From assembly GCF_001861355.1 (NCBI RefSeq), contig NZ_MASN01000050.1, positions 1-36,064 of the forward strand: a stretch of DNA of 36,064 bases, in the 5' to 3' direction. Positions 1-8,638 of the stretch are shown in pieces (position 1 is the stretch's first letter; the number at the start of each line of letters is the position of its first letter). Made by a program: the position numbers and the translations under genes. Below the pieces are notes generated by a model. That model was not told where the DNA came from. It searched no databases and saw only the letters and a program-made list of their open reading frames with translations. The stretch comes from Natrialba sp. SSL1 (GTDB lineage: Archaea; Halobacteriota; Halobacteria; Halobacteriales; Natrialbaceae).

Positions 1-819
1 TGTGACCTGAACCTCCCCGACGAAGAAGACGGGTATCAACACGAATACTTCACCGGTGACGAGTGGGAAGTAACGGAGTCTACGCTGTCAAAGCGTGATG
101 GCGACTACTACCTCCACCTCGGGTTTCGCAAACCGAAGCCCGAGAAACAGGTCGAAATACAGGATGACGACGAGGACAGGACAGTTCTCGGCGTTGACCT
201 CGGCATCGTTAACATCGCCACCACCAGCACAGCGTACTTTGCGTCGGGGAGGGAACTTCGACACCAGCATCGAGAGTTCGAGCGGATTCGCGGCAACATT
301 CAGCAGACCGGTACACAATCTGCCCATCGAACGATTCAGCAGATGAGCGGAAGGGAGTCACGGTATCTTCGTGACGAACTCCACCAAGTCGCTAACCAGA
401 TTCTCGAAGAAGCACGCACACACGACTGTGAATACATCGCCTTCGAAAACCTGAAGCACATCCGAGAGCGTGCGCCACCTGTCAAGGAGTTTCACCAGTG
501 GGCACACCGGCAACTCGTTGACCTTGTGGAGTACAAGGCTGAAGCCCACGGGATTAGTATCGAGTTTGTAAGTCCGAAGAACACGAGTCGTCGGTGTCCC
601 GAGTGTGGGCATACGAGCGAAGGGAATCGGGTGCAACAGGCGGAGTTTGAGTGTGAGTCCTGCGGTGCAACACAGAATGCGGATTATGTGGGTGCAAAGA
701 ATGTTGGGTGGCGGTTTGTCCGTCGGGGCCTACAGTCGTCTCGGCGGATGGGCGACAGTCAACTCGCCCTGAAGTCAGGAACGGTGACACCAAACCGGGG
801 ATTTGTCCCGTCCGACTAA
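1..819 (+). CDS. tnpB: TnpB RNA-guided endonuclease (IS200/IS605 family), 5'-truncated by window
   Basis: The frame is open from base 1 to the TAA-type stop at 819; the N-terminal half lies outside the window. Seen: a RuvC-I motif GVDLGIVNIAT with Asp at 196-198, a RuvC-II motif FENLKHIRE with its Glu, a four-Cys zinc ribbon (CPECGH ... CESCG) and the RuvC-III motif NADYVGAKNV with its Asp. All three catalytic acidic residues are therefore present. TnpB proteins are known to use a guide RNA made from the element's right end to cut DNA and help keep the transposon. No TnpA is visible, so this may be a TnpB-only (IS1341-type) element. An ATG at 343 is internal and not the start. The C-terminal tail after the zinc ribbon is about 50 residues long and is not needed for catalysis. 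Confidence 0.93.
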   Translation, partial: CDLNLPDEEDGYQHEYFTGDEWEVTESTLSKRDGDYYLHLGFRKPKPEKQVEIQDDDEDRTVLGVDLGIVNIATTSTAYFASGRELRHQHREFERIRGNIQQTGTQSAHRTIQQMSGRESRYLRDELHQVANQILEEARTHDCEYIAFENLKHIRERAPPVKEFHQWAHRQLVDLVEYKAEAHGISIEFVSPKNTSRRCPECGHTSEGNRVQQAEFECESCGATQNADYVGAKNVGWRFVRRGLQSSRRMGDSQLALKSGTVTPNRGFVPSD

Positions 820-851
820 CCACGGTCGGCAGAGGCCGAGTTCACTGACAA

Positions 852-875
852 GCCCCGCGCCACCGTGCGCGGGGC
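852..875 (+). other. IS200/IS605 right-end hairpin / likely omega-RNA 3' scaffold
   Basis: A perfect 9-bp stem, GCCCCGCGC / GCGCGGGGC, with a 6-nt loop CACCGT lies 33 nt after the tnpB stop. Such GC-rich subterminal hairpins mark the right end of IS200/IS605 elements and, in the transcript, form part of the guide RNA scaffold. The element should end shortly after this hairpin, in the GTTGACC stretch, but the exact cut site cannot be fixed without the left end. Bases just outside would act as the guide. Confidence 0.65.
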
Positions 876-1256
876 AGTTGACCAATCGATGTTCCCTCCC
901 GAACTTGTGTCGTGGATGTACTCCAACCTTGGTTGCGAAGATACCGCCTTACATCGTTTATCTCGTCTGAAGAAGACACAGAATAGAATAGTCAGCTAAT
1001 ATTATATATTGATACCTGATTTTCAAATCTTCAGTTGCTTAGAGAACTGATTGATCCGAGTGGAACGCGTTATAGATCGACCTTTCGGAGATCGATACCG
1101 CTGTTCATACTAAAGAGACCATTGTGAGACACCCGTTTCGTAGTCCGCCAAGCTAGTCCTTTCGATATCGTTGTGATTGCAGAAACCAGAGAGTATTAGT
1201 AGAGTCGCACGACAGTAGTGATAGTTGAGATATCTGTTAGGTGGTGTGTCTCGGAA
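876..1256. other. Gene-poor stretch upstream of the glycan operon
   Basis: No convincing gene was seen. An AT-rich box ATTATATATT (1001-1010) could be a TATA element, but it lies about 250 nt before the first operon start. A weaker GTATTAGT at about 1192-1199 would put transcription start near 1220, closer to the ATG at 1257. A 36-codon open frame from 890 (starting MFPPELVSWM) has no supporting context and may be a relic of what was next to the TnpB element. Confidence 0.4.
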
Positions 1257-1841
1257 ATGACCGATTCAAATAACGAATACGATAATTACACTGGTGAAAA
1301 AGGGACGACTATTGGATACGAGTATACTGCGGATTCACGTTCGCCAATGCTCGGAGCAGACCCAACAGTGAGAGCAGGGACGATTATCTACAACGATGTC
1401 GTTATCGGGGATGGGTTTTCGACTGGGCATCATGCGCTCGTCCGAGAACTTACAGAGATTGGAGATGACGTTTTAGTGGGAACGAAAGCCGTCATTGATG
1501 GCCGGTCGACGATCGGTTCCCATGTGAGTTTACAGACGGGTGTGTACATTCCATCTCATACTGAGATTGGCGATTATGTGTTTCTCGGACCACATGCTGT
1601 GTTGACGAACGATCCGTATCCAATTCGGAAAGATGTTGAGTTAGCTGGACCGACACTCGAGGATCACGTCTCAGTGGGTGCGAACGCAACGATTTTGCCG
1701 GACGTGACTGTCGGTCGTGGCTCGTTCGTTGCTGCGGGGGCTGTTGTCACGGAAGATGTGCCAGAAGAGACATTAGCTGTGGGTGCACCAGCACAACATA
1801 GACCATTACCGGACACTCTCCAGGGGGAGAACGATATTTGA
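1257..1841 (+). CDS. wbpD: Left-handed beta-helix N-acetyltransferase (WbpD/WlbB-like)
   Basis: A 194-residue hexapeptide-repeat protein. Imperfect [LIV]-G-x4 repeats run from about residue 30 to 175 (for example VVIGDGF, TEIGDDV, STIGSHV, TEIGDYV, VTVGRGS), with the family segment FLGPHAVLTNDPYP in the middle. This family acetylates the 3-amino group of UDP-2-acetamido-3-amino-2,3-dideoxy-glucuronate using acetyl-CoA. The ATG at 1257 is preferred over the GTG at 1218: the extra 13 residues do not resemble the family. The stop shares one base with the next start, so translation is coupled. Neighbours encode an aminotransferase, an oxidoreductase and a nucleotide-sugar dehydrogenase, which supports the WbpD assignment. 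Another sugar O- or N-acetyltransferase cannot be excluded by sequence alone. Confidence 0.82.
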   Translation: MTDSNNEYDNYTGEKGTTIGYEYTADSRSPMLGADPTVRAGTIIYNDVVIGDGFSTGHHALVRELTEIGDDVLVGTKAVIDGRSTIGSHVSLQTGVYIPSHTEIGDYVFLGPHAVLTNDPYPIRKDVELAGPTLEDHVSVGANATILPDVTVGRGSFVAAGAVVTEDVPEETLAVGAPAQHRPLPDTLQGENDI

Positions 1842-2914
1842 TGATACCAATTGCGAACCCAGAACTTGGACAAGATGAGAAGGATCGTGTTGATGCTGTT
1901 ATCGATAGTGGGATGCTCGCGGATGGACCGGAAGTCCGTGAGTTCGAGACTGAATTTGCTGACTACTGTGGGACAGCACACGGGATTGGGACCTCGAACG
2001 GAACAACAGCATTGCATGCAGCGCTTGAGGCACTCGAAATCGGCAACGGCGACCAAGTACTGACAACACCGTTTTCGTTTGTCGCGACGGCTAACGCAGT
2101 TCGATTTACGGGTGCCGAGCCGGTGTTTGCCGATATCGATCCCGAAACCTACAATCTCGACCCTACTGCTGTACGAGAAGTTGCCCGTGAAACCGAGATT
2201 GATGCGATCCTCGCGGTACATCTGTACGGGCTGCCGGCAGCGTTAGAGCCCCTTCGAGAGATTGCCGATGAGTTGGATGTGCCGTTGATCGAAGATGCAG
2301 CTCAGGCACATGGAGCGACGTATGATGGTTCCCGGGTCGGGTCAATCGGTGACATCGCGTGTTTCTCCTTCTACCCGACGAAGAACATGACGACCGGCGA
2401 AGGTGGGATGGTGACGACCGATAGCGACGATGTAGCAGAGAAACTTCGCCAGTTCATTAATCACGGCCGGACAGACTCGTATGCGCATGCTTCGGTCGGG
2501 CATAATTTCCGGATGACTTCAATTGCGGCTGCGATTGGTCGTACTCAGCTCGAGCGTCTGCCTGAGTTTATCGAGGCCCGTCGAGCGAACGCTGCTCGGC
2601 TTACGGAGGGGATCGAGACGGATGCAGTGACATGTCCTGTCGAACCGGACGACCGAGAACACGTCTATCATCAGTACACGATTCGAACAAAGAATCGAGA
2701 TGGGCTACTGGAGCATCTCGAGGAGAACGATGTTGGTGCTGGCGTGTACTATCCGACGTGTATCCACAACCAGCCTGCATACGATAACGTCGAGTGTACA
2801 GTTCCGAATGCGGAGGCTGCTGCATCTGAGGTCCTCTCGTTGCCTGTCCATCCAAACGTCACTGCTGATGAGATTGACCACATCGTGGAGGTGATCAACG
2901 ACTATGCCGCATAA
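1841..2914 (+). CDS. wbpE: PLP-dependent sugar aminotransferase, DegT/DnrJ/EryC1 family (WbpE-like)
   Basis: A 357-residue protein of normal family length. Seen: N-terminal IPIANPELG, the cofactor loop TSNGTTALHA (about residues 51-60), EDAAQAHGA with the Asp (152) that binds the pyridine nitrogen, and FSFYPTKNMTTGEGG with the probable Schiff-base Lys at 181. WbpE transfers an amino group from glutamate to the 3-keto group of UDP-2-acetamido-2-deoxy-3-keto-glucuronate. The ATG at 1841 overlaps the upstream stop by one base and beats the TTG at 1838. The stop lies 11 bases inside the next gene. Position between WbpD- and WbpB-like genes makes the 3-amino-uronate role likely; other DegT members make other aminosugars. 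Confidence 0.87.
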   Translation: MIPIANPELGQDEKDRVDAVIDSGMLADGPEVREFETEFADYCGTAHGIGTSNGTTALHAALEALEIGNGDQVLTTPFSFVATANAVRFTGAEPVFADIDPETYNLDPTAVREVARETEIDAILAVHLYGLPAALEPLREIADELDVPLIEDAAQAHGATYDGSRVGSIGDIACFSFYPTKNMTTGEGGMVTTDSDDVAEKLRQFINHGRTDSYAHASVGHNFRMTSIAAAIGRTQLERLPEFIEARRANAARLTEGIETDAVTCPVEPDDREHVYHQYTIRTKNRDGLLEHLEENDVGAGVYYPTCIHNQPAYDNVECTVPNAEAAASEVLSLPVHPNVTADEIDHIVEVINDYAA

Positions 2915-3890
2915 GGACGAACCAATCGATGTCGGCGTGATCGGCGTCGGTTCGATGGGCCAACATCATGCTCGCGTCTACGACGAGTTACCCAACGCAA
3001 ATCTGGTTGGTGTCACAGACGTCGACGAAACGCAAGCGGAGGAGATTGCGGCGAAACACGGCGTCAAAGAACTGGATCGCGAGGCCTTACTTCAGGCAGT
3101 CGATGCCGTCTCGGTCGTCGTTCCGACACAGTTCCATTACGACGTCGTCACACAGTGTCTCGACGTGAACGTCGGGACGTTCGTCGAAAAGCCAGTGCTC
3201 GAAACCCTCGAGCAGGCGGATGCACTGCAATCCCGTGTCGAGCGAGCGGACGTCCCCGTCCAAGTCGGCCACATTGAGCGATTTAACCCTGCTGTACTGC
3301 AACTCGCTGAGTTCATCGATGACCTTTCGATCGTCAGTCTACGCGCCCAGCGACTTGGGCCACAACCTGACCGAACGATAGAAGACAGCGCAGTCCTCGA
3401 TCTGATGATCCATGATATCGATATCGTGCTGTCGCTGCTGGGTGAGATGCCGACGACGACCCAGAGTGCCGGCGTCGAAAAGAATCGTCATGCATCGGCG
3501 CTGCTTGAGTTCGACTCGGGCGTTATGGCATCGCTGACGGCGAGTCGAAAGACACAACGAAAGGTGCGGACGCTCGAGATTACGGCCGAGGAGTGTTTCG
3601 TCGAACTCGACTACATCGAGCAATCACTCGAGATTCACCGTAATTCGGTCCCGGAATATATCGAGCAAAACGGCGACGTCCGGTTCAAACACGAGAGCAT
3701 CGTCGAGCGACCGACAGTCCACAACGCTGAGCCGCTCCGCAATGAACTCGAGTCGTTCGTCGACACAGTCGATGCACACCGTATACCTGAAGTCACGGTA
3801 CAGGACGGAATCAACGCACTCAGAGTCGCTGAAGCGATCGAAACGACGGCACTCGAGGAGACCGGTCGGATGGTGATCGCAGATGACTGA
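2904..3890 (+). CDS. wbpB: Gfo/Idh/MocA-family NAD-dependent sugar oxidoreductase (WbpB-like)
   Basis: A 328-residue protein. The Rossmann motif GVIGVGSMGQHHA lies at residues 11-23, and EKP (95-97) is the family's conserved motif with the catalytic Lys. The C-terminal alpha/beta domain carries DLMIHDIDIV with the conserved His. WbpB oxidises C3 of UDP-GlcNAc uronic acid to the 3-keto form, which WbpE then aminates. It overlaps the genes on both sides (11 nt before, 8 nt after), so it belongs to the same transcript. The general family is certain; the exact substrate is inferred from the WbpD/E/A neighbours. Confidence 0.85.
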   Translation: MPHKDEPIDVGVIGVGSMGQHHARVYDELPNANLVGVTDVDETQAEEIAAKHGVKELDREALLQAVDAVSVVVPTQFHYDVVTQCLDVNVGTFVEKPVLETLEQADALQSRVERADVPVQVGHIERFNPAVLQLAEFIDDLSIVSLRAQRLGPQPDRTIEDSAVLDLMIHDIDIVLSLLGEMPTTTQSAGVEKNRHASALLEFDSGVMASLTASRKTQRKVRTLEITAEECFVELDYIEQSLEIHRNSVPEYIEQNGDVRFKHESIVERPTVHNAEPLRNELESFVDTVDAHRIPEVTVQDGINALRVAEAIETTALEETGRMVIADD

Positions 3891-5274
3891 TGCTGACGTA
3901 ACGCAGCGCTCTACGTCGTTGTACAGCTCGACGGCCGACGAAGAAACACAGCGCCAGGCGTTTGTGAACGGCGATGTTCCAGTTGCCGTCTATGGTCTCG
4001 GCAAAATGGGATTGCCGTTAGCCTCGGTTTTCGCTGAGACTAACGGGAACGTGCTCGGTGCCGATATCGATCCCGATGTCGTCGACACGATTAACGACGG
4101 GAACTGTCACGTCAAACGTGAGCCTGGTCTCGAGGAGTTGGTCGACCAGTTGGTAGCTGACGATGCGCTCGCTGCGACGACCGAGCCGCGCGAAGCGGCA
4201 CGTGACGCATCGGTCCACGTTATTATTGTTCCGACACCGATTACGGACGACAAAGAGCCCAACCTGGCAATTCTGGATGCCGTCGTTGAAGATATCGGCG
4301 CTGGACTCGAGAAGGGCGACCTGGTGATCGTCGAATGTACGGTCCCACCGCAGACGACCGAGCAGCGGGTGCTGCCAGCTCTCGAGGACGCGGCAGGGCT
4401 GTCGCTCGGCGAGTTCGGGCTCGCGTTCTGCCCTGAGCGGACCTCGTCCGGCCGTGCACTCGAAGACATTCGTGGGGCCTATCCGAAAGTCGTCGGCGGG
4501 GCAGATGCCGAGAGTACGCGGGCGGTATCCGTGATCTACGACGAACTCAACAGTGAGGGTGTGCTGCCCGTGTCGGACGCAACGACTGCAGAAGCGGTGA
4601 AGGTCTTCGAAGGCCTGTATCGCGATGTCAATATTGCGCTAGCGAACGAACTCGCGACATTCACTGACGAGCTCGGAATCGACGTCAACGAGGCGATCGA
4701 CACTGCAAACACGCAGCCGTTCTGTGATATCCATGATCCAGGTCCGGGCGTTGGCGGGCATTGTATCCCGTATTACCCGTACTTCATGATCAAGCCGTTC
4801 GAGACCGATTCGCGGTTACTCGAGACGGCGCGTACGGTCAACGATTCGATGCCTGCGTTTACGGTTGAGAAGGTTCGGGAAGCGCTTGAAGCAGATGGCA
4901 AGGACGTGTCCGAATCGACAGTCGTGATTCTTGGCTTGACCTATCGACCTGGGGTGGAAGAGATTCGAGCCTCGCCGTCGATTCCCATCTCTGAGCAACT
5001 GGCCAAATTGGGAGCGGATGTCTACGGTGTGGATCCGATGCTCGAGTCGGTCGAAGAGTTCGAACTCGAGCAGATAGATATTGCAGCCGTTGCCGATGTC
5101 GACCCAGATGCGCTCGTGATGGTGACTCCGCACGAGGAATTCCAACATATAAGCTGGAACAATATTCATCGCAACAGTAATAATCTGTCAGTGGTGATTG
5201 ACGGACGACAATCGCTCGAAGATGTAGACCTCGAGTCCCGTCAATACACGATCGGTAGCGGATATGGTGAATAA
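3883..5274 (+). CDS. wbpA: UDP-sugar 6-dehydrogenase, UDP-GlcNAc/ManNAc type (WbpA/WecC-like)
   Basis: A 463-residue three-domain dehydrogenase. Seen: NAD-binding YGLGKMGLPLA (about 37-47), ADIDP after strand 2, the mid-domain AEAVKVFEGLYRDVNIALANE with Lys240, and the active-site Cys294 in VGGHCIPYYPYF. The C-terminal domain has VVILGLTYRPGVEEIRASPS. These enzymes oxidise C6 of a UDP-N-acetylhexosamine to the uronic acid in two NAD-dependent steps through the Cys thioester. With WbpB, E and D beside it, UDP-GlcNAc is the likeliest substrate. The first 30 residues are a non-conserved extension; the ATG overlaps the upstream stop by 8 nt. UDP-ManNAc dehydrogenase (WecC) is the main alternative. 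Confidence 0.87.
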   Translation: MTDADVTQRSTSLYSSTADEETQRQAFVNGDVPVAVYGLGKMGLPLASVFAETNGNVLGADIDPDVVDTINDGNCHVKREPGLEELVDQLVADDALAATTEPREAARDASVHVIIVPTPITDDKEPNLAILDAVVEDIGAGLEKGDLVIVECTVPPQTTEQRVLPALEDAAGLSLGEFGLAFCPERTSSGRALEDIRGAYPKVVGGADAESTRAVSVIYDELNSEGVLPVSDATTAEAVKVFEGLYRDVNIALANELATFTDELGIDVNEAIDTANTQPFCDIHDPGPGVGGHCIPYYPYFMIKPFETDSRLLETARTVNDSMPAFTVEKVREALEADGKDVSESTVVILGLTYRPGVEEIRASPSIPISEQLAKLGADVYGVDPMLESVEEFELEQIDIAAVADVDPDALVMVTPHEEFQHISWNNIHRNSNNLSVVIDGRQSLEDVDLESRQYTIGSGYGE

Positions 5275-6335
5275 TGTATCGTGACCATACAACTGGAGTC
5301 GTGGTGCCGGCGTACAACGAAGAGGGATTCGTCGGCGATGTAATCGACACGATGCCAGAGTACGTCGATCGGATGTACGTTATCGACGATCGGTCGACCG
5401 ATGGCACGTGGGACGAGATCCAACGACACGCCGAGAAGGTGAATCAGGAATCCGTCTCGGTTGCCTATGATGAGGACGACGTGAAGGTAGAGGCAGAGCC
5501 CGTTGCTACCGACGGCGGAGTCGTGACCGATCCCGAATTCGATCGACGCGTCGTGCCGATTCAACATGAAGAGAATCGTGGCGTTGGCGGCGCGATCAAG
5601 ACCGGTTACAAGCGCGCTCTCGAGGACGAACTCGACATCACCGCCGTCATGGGTGGTGATGGGCAGATGGATCCCGATATTCTCTACAAATTCCTCGATC
5701 CGATCGTCGAGGATAAGGCCGACTACACGAAGGGCAATCGACTGCTCTACAAGGACTACCGCGAGGGGATGTCGAAGTGGCGGTTCTTCGGGAACTCCAT
5801 TCTGACGTTCCTGACGAAGATCTCGTCGGGCTACTGGAAGACGATGGATCCCCAGAACGGGTACGCCGCGATCTCGTACTACGCGCTGGACAACGTTGGA
5901 ATTGACGATATGTACGAGTACTATGGGTACTGTAATGACCTACTGGTGAAACTCAACGCCAAGGGGATGCGCGTAGCCGACGTCGCGATGCCCGCGGTGT
6001 ACGGCGACGAAGAGTCCAGTATCAAGTACTCGACTTACATTCGACGCGTGTCGGGGATGTTGCTGCGGAACTTCCTCTGGCGGCTGAAAACGAAGTACCT
6101 CGTACTGGATTTCCACCCGCTGGCGCTGTTTTACCTGTTTGGTGCTGTGACAACGCTGTTCGGATTATTCGCTGGCCTGTGGTCGATATACGGTAATGTG
6201 ATTCTGGACAATCCGTTGTTCGTTCGCGGTGTATCGAGTATGCTCCTGTTTACAGTGGGGAGTATGTTCCTCATGTTCGCGATGCTGTTCGATATGCAAG
6301 TTAACGAAACCCAGGAGGTGCAGATTCGTGACTGA
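5274..6335 (+). CDS. Membrane-anchored GT2 glycosyltransferase (polyprenyl-phosphate type)
   Basis: 353 residues. The GT-A domain has VVPAYNEEGFV near the N-terminus, DDRSTDGT, and the nucleotide/metal motif MGGDGQMDPD. A segment of about 40 residues between DDRSTDGT and ENRGVGGAIKTGY is longer than in simple dolichol-phosphate-mannose synthases. Two hydrophobic segments near the C-terminus (about 286-310 and 318-342) should anchor it to the membrane, active site inside. Such enzymes load a sugar onto dolichol phosphate or start a lipid-linked glycan, as AglJ does in Haloferax. Its place directly after the UDP-uronate genes suggests it uses that sugar or the first sugar of the same glycan. 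The ATG shares one base with the upstream stop. The donor sugar is not known. Confidence 0.85.
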   Translation: MYRDHTTGVVVPAYNEEGFVGDVIDTMPEYVDRMYVIDDRSTDGTWDEIQRHAEKVNQESVSVAYDEDDVKVEAEPVATDGGVVTDPEFDRRVVPIQHEENRGVGGAIKTGYKRALEDELDITAVMGGDGQMDPDILYKFLDPIVEDKADYTKGNRLLYKDYREGMSKWRFFGNSILTFLTKISSGYWKTMDPQNGYAAISYYALDNVGIDDMYEYYGYCNDLLVKLNAKGMRVADVAMPAVYGDEESSIKYSTYIRRVSGMLLRNFLWRLKTKYLVLDFHPLALFYLFGAVTTLFGLFAGLWSIYGNVILDNPLFVRGVSSMLLFTVGSMFLMFAMLFDMQVNETQEVQIRD

Positions 6336-7350
6336 GACGACACAACTTGAGCATGAGTCTTCCGAAGATGCAGTACTTGAGTACAAAGACAAGATGGCGA
6401 CTTGTAATTCAATCGAGCGGACTGACGAGAACGTACTCGCCGTCTCTGTCGACGTTGAGGATTGGTATCACGTGCCTGCAGTGACTGGTTCATCGTTCTC
6501 CGAATTCGAAGACGTCCACGAGTTCTTCGACAAGTGGAACGACGAGTACGATTACCTGACCGAGCCGACACATCGAACGCTTGATCTCTTCGACGAGTTG
6601 GGTATCACGGCGACCTTTTTCATCGTCGCCGACGTCGTCGACAACTATCCTGGACTCGTCGAAGAGATCGCCGACCGTGGCCACGAAATTGGTTGTCACG
6701 GCTTGCACCACGAGTGTGCGATCGATCCAGATACGAAGGAACCCCGGTTCACGAGAAAGGAATACAAAGAGCAGATCGGGACAGCAAAACGGAAACTCGA
6801 GGACGCGACCGGACAGGAGGTCGTTGGGTTTCGAGCACCAAACGCATACATCGGAGGATGGGTGCTCGACGTGATCGAGGAACTTGGTTTCGAGTACGAT
6901 TCGTCCGTCGCGAGGAACTCGCTTTTCAACAAAACCGACTCAGAACTTCCTCACGTCGATACACACCCATACGTCCCCAAACAGAACTCACTTTCTCCGG
7001 GAGGAGATCGGCCACTGATCGAACTTCCCTGGCCTTTCTGGGAAGTGGGGCCGGTAAGGATTCCTACCGGCGGTGGCCCGCTAATCCGCCTGTTTGGCGA
7101 GTCGGTCGTCAAACGTGGCGTCGTACAGAGCCTCGATCGAGGCCCCTCGAGTTTCTACTTCCACCCGGTCGATATCGCTCGAGCTGACTTCCCGAAAGTC
7201 GGAAACACGAAGCGACGACCAGTGTACTGGCTATTCAAAGGAGAAACGGCTGAAAAACGGATCCGGTCGCTTCTCACCAGTGTCGGTACGGAGCGTTGTC
7301 TCCCCTGTGGAACGACCCTTCAATGGTGGAAATCACAACATGCCCAGTGA
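6328..7350 (+). CDS. Polysaccharide deacetylase (NodB/PuuE-like, CE4)
   Basis: 340 residues from a GTG at 6328. This start is supported by a strong GGAGGTG ribosome site at 6314-6320 and avoids the implausible Cys-rich extension to 6229; it overlaps the upstream stop by 8 nt. CE4 motifs in order: SVDVEDW (catalytic and metal Asp), GCHGLHH (metal His pair), FRAPNAY, and FYFHPVD late in the protein. The family removes N-acetyl groups from amino sugars using a divalent metal. There is no signal peptide or membrane segment, so it probably acts on a cytoplasmic, lipid-linked glycan. The SVDVEDW...HP layout matches the subgroup common in exopolysaccharide clusters. Substrate is unknown; the diacetamido sugar made nearby is one possibility. 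Confidence 0.85.
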   Translation: MTETTQLEHESSEDAVLEYKDKMATCNSIERTDENVLAVSVDVEDWYHVPAVTGSSFSEFEDVHEFFDKWNDEYDYLTEPTHRTLDLFDELGITATFFIVADVVDNYPGLVEEIADRGHEIGCHGLHHECAIDPDTKEPRFTRKEYKEQIGTAKRKLEDATGQEVVGFRAPNAYIGGWVLDVIEELGFEYDSSVARNSLFNKTDSELPHVDTHPYVPKQNSLSPGGDRPLIELPWPFWEVGPVRIPTGGGPLIRLFGESVVKRGVVQSLDRGPSSFYFHPVDIARADFPKVGNTKRRPVYWLFKGETAEKRIRSLLTSVGTERCLPCGTTLQWWKSQHAQ

Positions 7351-8581
7351 AAACCAAGTCGTCGAAGGCCTCCCACCCGTCGAAGACGTCCTCGAACTAC
7401 TCGATGCCGCCTATGGCGGCTGGGGTGACGGGGAGTTCTTCGAGTGGAAATATAATTATCCGGGGACTACCCGAGACGACCACCATCTGTACATCGAGAC
7501 CGACTCGAAGCCGACCGCGTTCGCCCGGCTGTATCACAGAGAGCTCGAGATCGGTTCCGATCGACTGTCGGTCGTCGTTAGAGGAAATGCTGCGGTTCAC
7601 CCAGAATGTCAGCAGATGGGACAGTACAAGTCCCTCCACACGGCGACCGAGCGACACTGCGAATCGGCTGACGTCGACCTGATCATGACGTACAACCGGA
7701 AGGACAATCACTCCTTCCAGACGAACGCCAAGTCCGAGTGGTCACACGCGGAACTCCCGTTGTACCTGACGATACTCTCACCGACGGCAGCGCTCGAGGA
7801 GTACGCAGCGTCCGTCCTGGCAAACGAGGGCGCACTCGGGCAGCTCGCGTCGCTTCTCGGCGACCGAGTTCGAGTTTCGGTCGACGGTGACTCGGTGTCC
7901 CTCGCCTCTCTGGCCGGTGAATCGCCGGCTGATCGTCGTGGGCCAACAGTTCATCTCACTCGAGACGCACTCCACGAACTCGTTGGCCTCGTGGCCAATG
8001 GTGCGAGCGTTACGACACTCGCCAAACGCGGACTCTCGCTGGGTGCTCAAAACAAGATTTCACCACTTCCAGTTCGGAAGTCATCACAGCCGAACAGTGA
8101 GTTGGGAGACGTCGAGGTAATTCCGCAAGGACTCGATACCGATGCCGACCGTGAAGCGATGCTCGAGTTGTATCGGGCGACCGAGCGCGAAGACGAATCG
8201 GTCGTGCGGTTTCGCCGGTCAGAAGCCGACGTCGGGCATATGCTCGCCCACCCGAACCTCCTTGGTACGCTGTGGCTCGAGCGAGATGGAAGCCTCGTCG
8301 GCTTCGCTCCAGTCTTCGCCGTTAGATCCGGATCCGTACTGGAAGGACGAGTTGCAGACCTCTGTGCAGTCGATCGAGATGCGAGGAAGCAACTCGTCGA
8401 GGGAGTCGAAGCTTTCTGCCAGAACAATGGCATCGACGTGATCGCGATGTTCGCGCCAGAGCAGCCCAGCGACCGATGGGTGCGTATTCGTCGCCACGTA
8501 CTCATGTGGAACGAGTTGAAGAACGGATCTAGCCGATTCTCGCCGCATGAGTGGGATATCGGCTTCTACGACGTGGTGTGA
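7340..8581 (+). CDS. GNAT-like acyltransferase, probable two-domain protein
   Basis: 413 residues from the ATG at 7340, which overlaps the upstream stop by 11 nt; GGTGG at 7325-7329 may be its ribosome site. The N-terminus has FFEWKYNYPG and, further on, GNAAVHPECQQMGQYKSL, like the acetyl-CoA loop region of GNAT proteins. A second similar half from about residue 255 contains ATEREDESVVRFRRSEAD and GTLWLERDGSLVGFAPVF, so the protein looks like two GNAT folds in tandem. It probably N-acylates a sugar or other glycan part, in line with the deacetylase before it. No signal or membrane segment is seen. Catalytic residues cannot be named safely, and the family is divergent. Confidence 0.65.
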   Translation: MPSENQVVEGLPPVEDVLELLDAAYGGWGDGEFFEWKYNYPGTTRDDHHLYIETDSKPTAFARLYHRELEIGSDRLSVVVRGNAAVHPECQQMGQYKSLHTATERHCESADVDLIMTYNRKDNHSFQTNAKSEWSHAELPLYLTILSPTAALEEYAASVLANEGALGQLASLLGDRVRVSVDGDSVSLASLAGESPADRRGPTVHLTRDALHELVGLVANGASVTTLAKRGLSLGAQNKISPLPVRKSSQPNSELGDVEVIPQGLDTDADREAMLELYRATEREDESVVRFRRSEADVGHMLAHPNLLGTLWLERDGSLVGFAPVFAVRSGSVLEGRVADLCAVDRDARKQLVEGVEAFCQNNGIDVIAMFAPEQPSDRWVRIRRHVLMWNELKNGSSRFSPHEWDIGFYDVV

Positions 8582-8638
8582 TAGATGCCAGGCACCAACA
8601 GTCCTCGAAAATGCACTCAAATGAAATGAAAGTGATAC

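Noticed and set aside
4107-4469. Ser/Thr/Arg-rich minus-strand frame within the dehydrogenase gene
   Set aside because: Shadow of a GC-rich gene; low-complexity composition and no start context.
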